Assembly (NCBI GenBank): GCA_030765065.1
Contig: CM060982.1
Location: 13,699,630 to 13,763,629 of the forward strand
Length of the DNA: 64,000 nucleotides
Source of the DNA: Deroplatys truncata
Taxonomy: Eukaryota > Arthropoda > Insecta > Mantodea > Mantidae
Direction: 5' to 3'
In this document: piece by piece, positions 46,410-57,639 of the stretch
Layout of the letters: each line of letters opens with the position of its first letter
Numbering within the stretch: position 1 is the stretch's first letter
Position numbers and translations under genes: made by a program
The notes under the pieces: generated by a model
What the model was told of the DNA's origin: nothing
Databases searched by the model: none
Seen by the model: the letters and a program-made list of their open reading frames with translations, nothing else

Positions 46410-47821
46410 GCCTCACGATAAGGCCACGGTGTTCGCAGACCATCTGGAACTGCAATTCGAACCTCGGAAGGCCCCCAAGGACGAGGACTTCACTGACCTC
46501 GTGAAGGCGACTGTGGACTACCTTTATGAGCAGCCACAACCCCGAGATTCACAAACTCAATCCAAACAAATACTCTGGACTTGACGGCGCCACGGCGCCC
46601 ATGCTCCAGCACCTTCCCAGAAAGGCCGTCATCCACTTGACGCGGATTTTCAATGCGTGCCTTCACCCACGTCCTTTCCAACTAGTTGGAAGGAGGCGAG
46701 GATCCGGTGTTTCCTTGCAGTTACCGTTCTATTAGTCTACTCCCGATCGTCTCAAAATTCTTAAAACGGTTGCTTCTAGCCCGCCTCACACCTCTCTTTG
46801 AGGAAAGGCACCTCCTCCCGGACCATAGTTTGTTTTCGTTATGGGGACTCCACGACCCCGCAGCTACTGCGATTGGCCGAGAAAGGGCTTCCAGGAGAAC
46901 TTTAAGATAATCGCGGTGCTGCTGGACGTAGAGAAGGCTTTTTGTACAAACTCAAGGAGGCAGACATCCCTCCCGCATATCTCGCCCTGATAAGCAGTTT
47001 CTTCCGGGATCGCACATTCAGGTTGAGAGTGGAGGGGAAGCTTTCATCAGTCCGTCCCATAGCCGCCGGAGTCCCGGAAGGCAGTATACTGTCCCCGGTT
47101 CTCTTCGCGGTCTACATATCAGACTTCCCAACGGAAGCCATGACTGTTACATGCCAGTATGCGGACGATGTCCTCATCATGGCACAGAACAAGAATGTCC
47201 GGTTCTGTTTCGACAGCTCCGAGCGAGAAGTGGAGGATGGCCATCAGCCCGGGGAAGAGCCCTGCGCTTCTCTTGGCGAAGGTCAGTCGCTGGCGGCCCG
47301 AGCGGTCTGAGGCTGCGGCGGAGGAGAATCCCTTGGGTTACCTCGGAGTCACCCTCGACCGCGGGCTAACTTTCGCTCCACATGTCAGGGCAAAGGTCGG
47401 CCTCGGCCACGCCGCACTCAGGCAGCTGTACCTGTATTCCGCTCAACGATGCCTACACACTCCAACTACACCTATATCAGGCGATTATTCCGCCCTTGAT
47501 TCTATATGGCTGCGAGGTCGGGATCGGTGGCATCGACCACCATCCGCAGGCTACAGACCGTCCAGAACAGAGCGCTTCGGATGATCTATGATACCGGGCG
47601 TAGATTCCCGTCACACATCCTACACACCCATTACGGTCTCCCATACATCGTGGACGTGGTGCGGGATAGAACGCGCATCATATACACGAAACGTACTTAC
47701 CACACCAACCAACTGGTGCACTCTTTGGGTCGCTATGACCACAGGGCGACGAAAGAGCTACCGGTTACCAAAGGACGCCTTGGGCCCCCGAGGTTGAAGG
47801 CTACCAATCTTACACATCACA

Positions 47822-48025
47822 AGTTCCTCCAAATTAAGCAGTATCGGGCTTGGTCACTAGCTGGATGAGAGACCGTCTAGTGATGACCCGCCCGTCTGCT
47901 ATCTTGGATATTCCCCACACCATAACCCAATTTCCATTCTTCTTTGCTTCATGCCGGCCTGCTTGGCTTGACGGTGGTCGCCAAAGTTAAGCAGTATTGG
48001 GCTTGGTCACGACATGGACGCTTGT
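47822..48025 (+). repeat. Two 5S rRNA-like segments at the LINE B 3' end
   Basis: Segment 1 (about 47822-47880) reads caaattaagcagtatcgggc, ttggtcactagctggatgag and agaccg. Segment 2 (about 47970-48018) reads ccaaagttaagcagtattgg and gcttggtcacgacatgga. Known: 5S rRNA has ..CCGAAGTTAAGCAGC.T.GGGC.. (box A region) and ..GGATGGGAGACCG.. (box C). Segment 1 has both words at nearly the right spacing; segment 2 lacks the second. The LINE B reading frame ends inside segment 1. They look like a 5S-derived tail, copied twice, rather than real 5S genes, since neither has a 5' part or the terminator context. Confidence 0.65.
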
Positions 48026-48199
48026 CCGCCCAGGTAGGATCGCCGAGACCCAGTCAATGGCAGTACAGAAAGCTAAACTCCGCTTGCGCAAAACTGTTTT
48101 CCCTATTATATCGCTCAGGCAAAGCCGCATTTGCGGCTAGACACTGGCGATTTTCATTCCGTCCAGGTGAACCTGGACGACCTACTCTCTATTGTTGGA

Positions 48200-51100
48200 T
48201 TGCGCTGGGGTAGCGACGAAAACAGTACGCTTTTCGGCTTAGTCAAAGTTCTATAACATTTTGTAAGTAATGTCCAAAGTTCTATATCATGCGTGTGGAA
48301 ACAGTGAACCTTAGGATCTGAGCGATTTAATTATTTAAATTCGTTGCAAGAACACAAGTTGCATCTCTGTAAATGTATGTATATTAAAGAGTGCTTTTTT
48401 TTTTTTTAAGTTAATGCATTTAAATAACAGCTGAAGAATCATAACTATTTGTGTTGTTAACCTGCTTTCTTTCCTTGTCACGTATGAGTCAATCATTATT
48501 TATTTAAAGATAAAAGTGCACGTTTTCACGTTAAGAGAAAAAAAAATAATATACAGGGGCCCAGCACGCAATAAATTCTGAACGTTGCACTTTATTAAAG
48601 TAGAGTAAAGTGAATTTGTAATGAAGGTAACTATGTTCGTATTGGTAACACGATCCAACCTACGATATTTGAAGAAATGCGTAGGTGACATAACGATGAG
48701 TAATAATAGTAATAATAACTGATCAGCACAATAATGGTAGCAGATAGCGTGGAATTGGAAATATATTTTTTATTGCGGTTACTTAGGTTAATTGTCCGTG
48801 AATTACATCGTAATAGTTCTTTGTTATACATAGCTTTATGCACATTTCTTTGGAGCATTGAGGTGTTTGTTCTTTACGTTGTATTCCGTTAAATTGGGCA
48901 AGCAAGCTAGTGGTCTGACTCAATCTATTGCTGCAGCTAACATTGCGTTTTCCAAATTTGTTCTTCTGCACTCTCAGCGATATTTTGCGAGTATATCGTT
49001 GTTTTTTAAGCTTACTGCTTTAAAATGGCAACTAATTTGGAATTAGCGTCATGATGAATTACTATTGTACATTAAATTACCTACTCGCATGCTTGCAAAT
49101 GGATGCTTCTTATAGTGCCACAATTGAAGTTTGAAAGTCAATTTACATTTTGCGGTGGATATTTCATGGTTTTCTAAGGAGAAACTTAAAGTATTAATAG
49201 AGGAAACTATAAATTTCGATTACAGGAGTTTGTTAATCTGTTTGCGGAACAAACTGCTCCATTCTCACCAGGGATATAGCGTTGGTTGCGAGCACGTGTC
49301 AACCACTACTCGGAACATATTCAGTTTCTACAAAATTCCTCAACGCGGAACAGGATAATTTGTCTATACTTTCTCGCGAATATTCGGCATTATTACAGAA
49401 TTATATTACTTTAGACTCTTCGGGGAAAAAAGAATCTTAAATTACCGGTTAAACTGAAACAAAGGAAGCTTGTGTTTCTGTTTCGCCGAACGATTTTTCG
49501 AATGCGCCAGTCGCGCCATTTCAATTTCAACCTTTGAAGGCTGACTATCCGTGCAAACCTTGATAGCAAATGCGCATTTTGTGGTAGATTTAACCCACCA
49601 GACTTTAGACTTTTTGCATTTTTATCTGAAAGTTTGTGATAATTTTTCGGATTCAGTATTTAATCCTTGTGATGGATTTAAATGGTTATCCCTTACTGAA
49701 GGCAAAATAATGTCACTGTTGGAAATGGCTAGAACTGCGGGATTTTGCCGCATTTTATAACTCTGTTTTATAATGTTTCTCCCCTCCACGATTACGTATT
49801 ACTTATTTAGCTAAATGTTATTATGCGCTCAGACAGGAGGACTTTAGTGCTTTTGTGGCACGTGTTCGGGAATGTGCTCGATTATTTCGTGTGCCAGATA
49901 CTGAAAGCCAAATTTGCGACGTTATAGTATCGGGTTTAAATGATTCTACACGTCTTAAATCGGCATTTCTGGCATGGGCTCGTACCTTTGTGGAACTTGA
50001 TAATATTCCAGTATGGTTACAACAGGTGCAAAGTTCGCACTCAATCGGACCGGCCATACAAATTTACGGTTTCAGAAAATTGTGAAACAGGACAATCAAC
50101 TGTTCCTGATACTCCGTTAGCTCCAGTATTACATTGTACATATTGCCCACGTGGGGGTCATACTTTCATTCGTTGTTTTCGGCGACAGAGAGGCATCCGG
50201 GTCTAATAAAAATATTTCATGACTATTATGGCATAGCGGAGCTTTGGCTTATATTCTCTGCATATTCAGGGTTTACTTGATGTATCCTTTCCAGTTATTT
50301 CGGTGCTTTGTGGAAAAATTCCGCTTTTGCCCTATTAATAGAGTAGTAATTTGAATTTGGTTGGTGAACGTTTTCTTTCAACCCTATCTTGTCATTTAAT
50401 TCTTAAAACTAACTACTCAACATGCTTCCGCTACAACCATTGCTGGTTCTGTGGTTACTATTCTGGGGACGGTGCAGTTGCATCTTAACATTCATAACTT
50501 TTCGTGGGCAATTTAATTTTCTATTGTTTTGTATTTGCCCTATTCGATCGTTTTGGGAGCTCCATTTATGCTCTCTTTTCAGACGCGACTTGATTTTTTA
50601 GGCAGATTAGCATTCAATTCTTCATCCGCTATGACATTTTCATTTACCTTGCCCTATTTCTCTACGGTTACTCAATCCGATCTGTCCTTGCAGGCTAAAG
50701 TATTGCTTTTGTCAGACGAACAGCGCCATAAAATCTTGGGACCTAATCATGATTTTCCCGGTATGACAGGCGAACTGAGTCTTGTTAAAGATTTCCAGTA
50801 TCCTATTCATTTAAAGGACAGTACTACGGCGCCTTCGCCGCCGTAAAAGTTATCTCCACCTAAACTTCAAGTACTTCGTGCGCAAATCGATCGTTTAATG
50901 CAGGGCAAAGTCATTGAGCCTTCAACGAGCTCTTATGCTAGTCCATGTTTTTTAGTACCGAAATCAAACAATTAAGAACGGTTGGTGGTTGATTTTGATA
51001 AACTTAATAAGAACATTCTTTTGGATTCTATGCCTTTGCCGCAAATTCACGATGCTGCACATTATTTCAAAGATGAAGCGGTATTTACTAATGCTCGACT

Positions 51101-54007
51101 TAAATCAAGCTTATTATCAGATACCTTTGGCTCCTTCGTCGCCTGCTCTTACGGTTTTTACGACTCCGTGAAATCTAAGAATTCCTTTTGGGATTTCTAC
51201 GGGAGCACAGGCGCTTTCTCGTTTGTTGGATCGTGTATTGCGTAAATTTAAATTTATTTGGACGATCTAGTCATATATTCCGTTGGTCTTCGGCGCAACA
51301 CCAAGCTTTTGAGCGACTTCAGGTTGCCTTGACGAATCCACCAGTGTTGGAAATGCTACACTTTGATCAATCGTTTATTTTACAAACGGACGCGTCCTCA
51401 GTTGGACATTCGGCGGTCATTTTACAGTAATCGCCTCAGGGTCGCAGACCTATAGCATATTTTTCGTGTATTCTTTCCGAACAGGAGCGCCGATTATCGC
51501 TGTACGAACTTGGGGCTTCGGCACTCATGGTGACCTGCGAAAAATTTAAATCGTTTTGGAGCATCGCCCTTTCGAGTTGGAGTGTGATAACCAGGTTATT
51601 ACCTGGGTTCCTCTCCCATCGCCGTCAAACAGGGAAGCTAGCTCATTGGGCTGTGCGACTTAGCGCTTTTGCATTTACTGTTCGTCATATACGCGGAGCT
51701 GACAATTGTGCCGCTGATGCCCTTTCGCGTTTGTTTCAACCGAAGTCATCTCCAGCATCGGCATTGCCGCGAACTTGCCCTACTCAATGTTCTTTCGCGA
51801 GATTTTCCAGGCATTTTTACCTCCCTGCCGGAGCGTCAACGTCATGATCCGGTTTGGGCCCCATATGGCAATGTGGCCGCTCAGGGAAATGTTCCTTCGG
51901 ATTATGTTTTTCGCAATGATGTGTTGCTTGCGCGTTTACCAAAATCCCGTGCCTTACGTATTCTTTGCCCTCGTTTGCTATCTATTGTTCAGTATTTTCA
52001 TGCTTCTCAATTTGCCGCGCATCTCGGAGTTTTTAATACCAAATACCGTATACGCAATTATTTCGTATGGCATCACATGTATAAAGACATTTCAAATTTT
52101 GTCGGGAGTTGTTCCACCTGTTTTAAATCTAACCCACCTCAAACTACACGTTATGGGTTACTTGGCTCTCTTTTCCTCTACTTGTCCTATTGAGCGTTTA
52201 TTTTTAGATTTTGTGGGTCATTTCCACGTTGTTTAAATGGAAAGGTGTATCTGTTGTGGCAGAGGCCTTCACCAAATGTATTTGGTTGACGCTGGTCAGA
52301 GCTTTTACGGCTTAAAATACCATCAACGTATTGTCACAATTTTTGCATCCTTTGGATTTCCACAGACAATCGTTACAGATAATGCTTATTTTAGGACCAG
52401 ATTGTTTCGCACCTTTTTATTTGAACATGGTGTTAAACTGGTACATGCGTCCCCTTATTACCCGCACCCCTCTCTTGCTGAGAGGGTTAATCGCAACGCG
52501 TTGGTTCACTTTTTACGCGGATGATCATCGTGGTTGGGACACGTAATCTGGCAGTCCATGAAGCTCACAATGAGATCCTTTTCACTTAATGTTCCGCTCT
52601 TTGCTTGCGTGTCCTTCGTTGAAAACTTGGAATCTTCATGATATTTTTCCTGACCAGCCAAATTCAATTTCGGTGAAAGATTTGTGGCAGACGTCTTTTC
52701 AACACCTTTGTCTAGATCGCCAACGAAGAGCACAGCGTTATAATAGGCGGATTCCACATCCGTTTCGTGTAGGAGATTGGTTTTATTTGCAAAACCACCC
52801 TCTGTGTCGCGCTTCTCAAAATTTCATACACAAATTAGTAACCCCTGCTATATAGGTCCGTATCGCATTCTAGCTGTTGTCAATGAAGTTTCATTTCATT
52901 TACAGCATTGTACATCGGGAAAGATTACGACGGCCAATGCCTCCCAATTGCGCTTGCGTCGCTGAATCATGCCGCTAACGAGTAAATCTTAAACTCATTT
53001 TTTGTCATGGTGCATTTTGGGGGGGGGGGGTTCCTCCACTATATTTTGATGCCCAGAGGTCCCGCAAATCAATCTTTTTAGTTGCCCATGACAAAATTTC
53101 TTTCATCTTTTCGTGCTTGTTCCCACTCCCCCCCCCCCTTTGTGTTTGTCTCCAACTTGTGCACAAGTATTTGTTCACTACCAATAGTTTAACAGTACTA
53201 TAGCATTAGTTTTATCCAGCTAATTTTTGTTTGTATTGTAGGGGTACCCTGGGAAAGTATTTGTAGTTGTTTTATCCTGTTTACATAGTTTATCTCGTGT
53301 ATTATTCTATTTATATGCGAAGTGTATATTTTATCCTGTTATATATTTATATACTATTTATACTGTTTCATTATTAGACATTTATTTTTGTTATGCAGCT
53401 TTTCACAAAATTTTTGCTTTTGCTGCTTAAACTCATCCCGTTAATATATATAATTTATTTCTCCATCTTTTATGTGGATTTATCTGTATATGGGTTTTTT
53501 CCGCGTTCTTTTTTGTTACTTGCTTGGTTTGCTCCCCCATTGCATGAGCTTACTTCTGGATTTTTTGCATTTGGGGCACCGGGGATGGAGTTTCTTGGAT
53601 TGCTACTGGGGAGATTGATCCATTCCTGGCTCATCCTTATGTCAGCATTTACCTGACGAGTGATGGCTACACTTTATTCTCATCATTACCAGTTCCAGCA
53701 CCAGAACTTACGACGCAACCAGCATGGAGGAGTCGTTGAAACGCTAGAGCGCGTTCTCTCTCCTTCCGTCTAGGTGGTGTTCAAACCGACTCAAGTCACG
53801 TAGTTCGCTCCTCTGCTGGTTGCCCTGCTGGCTAGCATGAAGAGGAACTAGCTTCAATTTGGGAATTTGCTAACGGACGACGCATTGACAGATTTAGATC
53901 CACGCTGGGGGTAGCGACGAGAACACGCACGCTTTTTGGCTTAGTCAAAATTCTTTATAACAATTTGTAAGTAATGTTCAAAATCCTATATCATGCGTGT
54001 GAAAACA
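48200..54007 (+). mobile_element. Second Ty3/Gypsy-type LTR element, broken
   Basis: Fossil. The last 100 bp of its LTR occur at 48200-48303 and 53905-54007 (gctggggtagcgacg...atatcatgcgtgtg). The 3' LTR reaches back to about 53650, but only its end is preserved at the 5' side. Gag-like sequence lies at about 49100-50200 (with a possible knuckle CTYCPRGGHTFIRC near 50130), and protease, RT (about 50850-51250), RNase H (about 51290-51720, FILQTDASS) and integrase (about 51850-52960) follow. G and C runs of 11-12 bases mark the 3' noncoding part. It is GC-richer than the flank. It has perhaps ten or more breaks and looks old. Confidence 0.75.
53655..54007 (+). repeat. 3' LTR of the second Gypsy-type element
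   Basis: Fossil. Includes gatggctacactttattctc, shared with the fragment at 38250-38640, and ends gtgtgaaaaca. Its exact start is uncertain, since similarity to 38250 begins a little before the TGACGAGTG I take as the edge. Confidence 0.6.
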
Positions 54008-54014
54008 AGCTTAC

Positions 54015-54466
54015 CACTTGTGTTGTAAGATTTTGTCTATCTCTTGTTGTTTAGCAGTTATACAAAAGTCATTCAGAATAAGAGGTCTTCACAGGCTATT
54101 TGCAGAAAATTCAAGATATACATTTTAATTATCTTGCAAATATGGTAAACATATGGTATTTCAATCAAAATCGTTAGCCACTTTTTCCATGTAAAGGGTA
54201 GCTTGAGGTGAGGGTTTTTTTTTTAATCTTTGTGTCGCATCCTTAGATGATGAATTTAAATACAAGTTTGATATTTAATAGACTTTTCGTCTTTTTATTT
54301 ATGTTCACAGATACATTTGGATCTTTTTCTAAAAATGCCTTTTTAAAATTTATTTATTAATTCAAGAAGCCACAAAACGTGTATCTCTGGTAAAATCTTT
54401 GTATCAGATTTTTTGGGTGGAATGCATACTTCTACTTACTATAGGCAAGTAGTAGGGAAAGTAACT
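54015..54466 (-). repeat. R family fragment R13
   Basis: Starts at the internal block tgtaagattttgtctatctc and runs to the palindromic end (ctacttactataggcaagtagtag). The non-palindromic half is missing. It directly follows the LTR. Confidence 0.75.
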
Positions 54467-54539
54467 ACTTAAATGTACACATTAGTCGAGTTTCACAGAG
54501 AGTTTGAGAAAATTTTCTAAGAATACAACATAAAAACTA

Positions 54540-54880
54540 GCTCCCCAAAATAAATTCACCTAAACACTCTGTTAAAGAAAGCTATATCCGATTGTGAAAA
54601 GGTTTACATTGGCAAAACCAAAATAAACTTGGAAATCTAATTGAATCAGAAGAATATGAAATTCAAACAGTTGGATCATTGGTGGCACACCACTTTTGGT
54701 CAAACCGTAACACTAAAGGAGAAACTAAACTACTCAAATAGATTACTACTCCATATGAATTAACAATCTAGGAAAGATCATAATTACACGCAGCAATACC
54801 ATCATAAACTTTGAAATTCCAGCAATATGCTCTGTAATAAAGTTCATACATCAACCACCACCAGAGGCCCATACCTCATT
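54540..54880 (+). mobile_element. Penelope-like GIY-YIG fragment, decayed
   Basis: Words GLHWQNQNKLGNL (VYIGKTKINLE in relatives) and VGSLVAHHFWSNRNTKGETK correspond to the endonuclease part seen intact at 22850-23100. Stops and frame changes are present. No inverted arm was found. Confidence 0.5.
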
Positions 54881-55500
54881 TTAATTCAAATTTATTGAAG
54901 ACCACCAGTTGACAAAATGTAGACAAAAAAAGTGATTTGCTTTCAAAACTAGAGAAAGATAAATTGAGAGTGTAAGTGAAGCTTTAAGTACACTTAAAGT
55001 GCACCTTTACTTCACTTAAAGTGTAAAACTGTCAACAAAATAATTTAAGTATGTTATGCAGTTTCACTGTAGAGAAAAACTTAAGAATATTAATGATTTT
55101 ATAATGTTTAATAGATATGCATTTGATAGTTCTGTATGTCAAATTCATTGTTTCTAGCAATATTTGTTTTAAAATATGTGGTAGTTCTTTAGATTTCACT
55201 AGTCTGTATATCAGATGACTGAAGCTAATAAGTGATTCTGACTCACTTTTTATGCTGATTTCAGAACTGCTTTTAGTTTTTTTCTATCATGTACAGTTTT
55301 TTCACAATTTCACTTCAAAAATATAGAGTTGGGCCAGTAGATGAGTATTGTTGAAGGGAAATTTATCACTTCTTGGAGGGAAATTTTTGAATACAGACTT
55401 GTAAGTCTTTAGGTTGTTACACCTATAGATGCTGGTTGCTATTTGTAATTTAGGCATTGTTGTTAATATCAGAGGCTTGCATTACCCGTGCTATATCGTA
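54881..55500. other. Intron sequence with CACTTAAAGTG palindromes
   Basis: At 54960-55025 the near-palindrome cacttaaagtg occurs twice about 29 bp apart inside a longer inverted stretch. No coding match otherwise. Confidence 0.35.
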
Positions 55501-55528
55501 ATTGAAATTATAAATACATTATGTCTAC

Positions 55529-57187
55529 ATGCAAGTGTGGAACAACGCAAATGTTTTCTGCTGCATTTGTGGAAATTATACAGTGCTTCAACAGAGAACT
55601 GATATAACAGACTTGGTAAAAAAAGTGTACCATGCTTATTTTAAAATGAAACTTGGTGGCCAGGACAAGGCCTGGGCTCCAAAGACAGTTTGTCGCTATT
55701 GTGTTGAGAGGTTAAGATTGTGGATAAACGGAAAGAAATCATGCATGCCATTTGCAATTCCTATGGTGTGGAGGGAGCCTTAAGACCACCTTAAAGACTG
55801 CTATTTCTGTTTAGTTAATGTTCAGGGGTGCAATTCGGAAAATAAGAAACACATTGTGTATCCAAGTATTCCTTCAACCATCAGGCCAGTTCCACACGGA
55901 GAAGATCTGCCTGCTCCTCTTCCTCCAGCTGTTTTAGAGAATTTGGAAGATGGTGTTGAAAGTGAACCTCGTGCAATCACCGAAGACGATTCTGATGATG
56001 TCTACCGCCCTGAATATGACGTGATTCCACAACTGTTCTGTCAGAGTGAACTAAATGATCTAGCATATGATTTGAATTTGTCTAAGGAATCTGCAGAGTT
56101 ACTAGGCTCCTGTCTTAAAAATAAGAATCTTCTGGAACCAGGAGCACATTACTCATGATACAGACACAGAGAACAAGAGCTAGTTCCTTTTTCCTTGCAG
56201 ATCGAGTCCTTGGTTTACTGCAATAACATAAACGAGTTAATGCACTTTTGTGACATTGAACATGATCCTACTCAGTGGAGACCTTTTATAGATTCATCAA
56301 AGAGGAGCCTGAAAGGCGTGTTACTGCATAATGGGAATGTGTATGAGTCCATTTCTGTCGCACATTCAATTCAAATAGAGAGACAGTTGAAAGCATGAAG
56401 ATACTTTTAACAAGTATCCAATACGAGCAACACAAATGCCATATCTGTGGTGATTTCAAAGTTATTGGAATACTATTAGGACAACAAGCTGGGTTCACAA
56501 ACATGCATTTTCTGTGCGAATGGGACAGTCAGGCAAAGCGAAGACATTGAAGTGTGAAAGTATGGCCACAGTGGAGAAACTTGTTGCCTGGAACTAAAAA
56601 CATCCTGCACGAACCGCTTGTAGAGAGACAAAAGGTATTGCTTCCGCCATACACATAAAATTGGGCTGAAGCAATGTGTAAGGGCTCTACCACAGGATGG
56701 ACCCTGCTTCAAGTACCTTTCCAAAGGCTTCATTACACAAGACAAATTAAAGGCTGGAATTTTTTTTGGTCCTCAAATAAAGAAATTGATGAAGGATGAA
56801 GATTTTGAGAAGACAATGAATGAGAGAGAAATAGAAGCATGGACCACCTTCTGATCAGTTACTGAAAACTTCTTAGGCAATAACAAAGATCTTAATTACA
56901 AGGCCATTGTTGAAACAATGTTGGAAAATTTCAAGAAGATGGCTTGTAACATGAATGTAAAGGTGCATTTTCTGCATTCACGTATTGACTACTTTCCAGA
57001 AAATCTGGGACATTATAGTGAAGAGCAGGATGAACGTTTTCACCAAGATATTAAGGAAATGGAAAGGAGGTACCAGGGGAGATGGAATGAAACTATGATG
57101 GCTGACTACTGTTGGATGTTGAGGAGCGACAGTCATCTTCAAGGATCTGCAAAGAAGTCAAAGAAGAGAAAGTTTGAAAAAAATTAA
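55529..57187 (+). pseudogene. Broken copy of a widespread CxxC...FHQDI arthropod protein family
   Basis: Seen: NVFCCICGNYTVLQQR with ITDLVKKVYHAYFKMKLGGQ and WAPKTVCRYCVERLRLW, a zinc-binding type start with CxxC twice; YPSIPSTIRPVPHGEDLPAP; a later word FLCEWDSQA (56515); FFGPQIKKLMKDEDFE; and the end FPENLGHYSEEQDERFHQDI, MERRYQGRWNETMMADYCWM. Known to me: many near-identical intronless members occur in insects and cnidarians, with the FLCEWD and FHQDI...YQG.W...ADYCW words. Their role is not established and a transposon origin is likely. The copy has several frame changes and stops. The final 90 codons are open. Confidence 0.65.
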
Positions 57188-57470
57188 ATGAAACACTTTG
57201 GCTTCTTGTTTTGTTAAAATGTAGTCATGAAATAAATTAGGGGAGTTCTTCAGAGTATTCTTAAAAGGTTTTTTGAATAAAAACTTACCTTGTGTGAAAT
57301 GGTGAAATTGTCAAAACATTACTTCTTATTTTGTGTAAAAACCCGTGTAATAACCGGAAGTTATTTTTGGAATCAGCATAAAGATTTGATTCAAGAACAG
57401 CTACTTTTAAGAAATCATCTGACAAAAAGTTTGAAAATGTAGACTAGCATTTTTAATCAAGAGGTTTTTA
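57188..57470. other. Spacer between the CxxC gene and the hAT element
   Basis: Contains possible poly-A signals (aataaatt near 57231) for the preceding gene. Nothing else seen. Confidence 0.3.
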
Positions 57471-57639
57471 TTTTAAGACAGGCCTGGGCAAGTGCTGCTC
57501 AGGGAGCGATCAGTCGCTCAAAGCTTTGCACTGATAAGTGTGTGTGCAAGGTCAAGAGGAGTGGGGGTGATAGAAACAGCAGGCCATCTCAGAGACGTAC
57601 CCTTCACAATTAGTACATCTCCAACTTTTAATCCTGAAT

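Larger units (their letters stand above)
44190..47865 (+). mobile_element. LINE B (Jockey-like), 5'-truncated and split
   Basis: GC-richer than its surroundings. It starts inside the endonuclease: IAGDLNAKHGHWHSPR (44370), GRSDILDIMI and ELDSDHDPVLV (44590). A linker leads to 45105, where an S1 SINE containing R12 interrupts (to 46409). After it come PNKYSGLDGATAPMLQHLPR (46560), SYRSISLLPIVSKF (46720), AAGVPEGSILSPVLFAVYIS (47065), TCQYADDVLIMAQ (47155, YADD palm) and LGVTLDRGLTFAPHVRAKVG. The C-terminal region with RRLQTVQNRALRMIY (about 47545) ends at 47868. Several frame changes break it. The first catalytic block is damaged (VEKAF without the Asp-rich context). Confidence 0.85.

Noticed and set aside
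47822-48025. Functional 5S rRNA genes
   Set aside because: Only the middle of 5S is matched, the 5' third is missing, and the segments sit at the end of a LINE.
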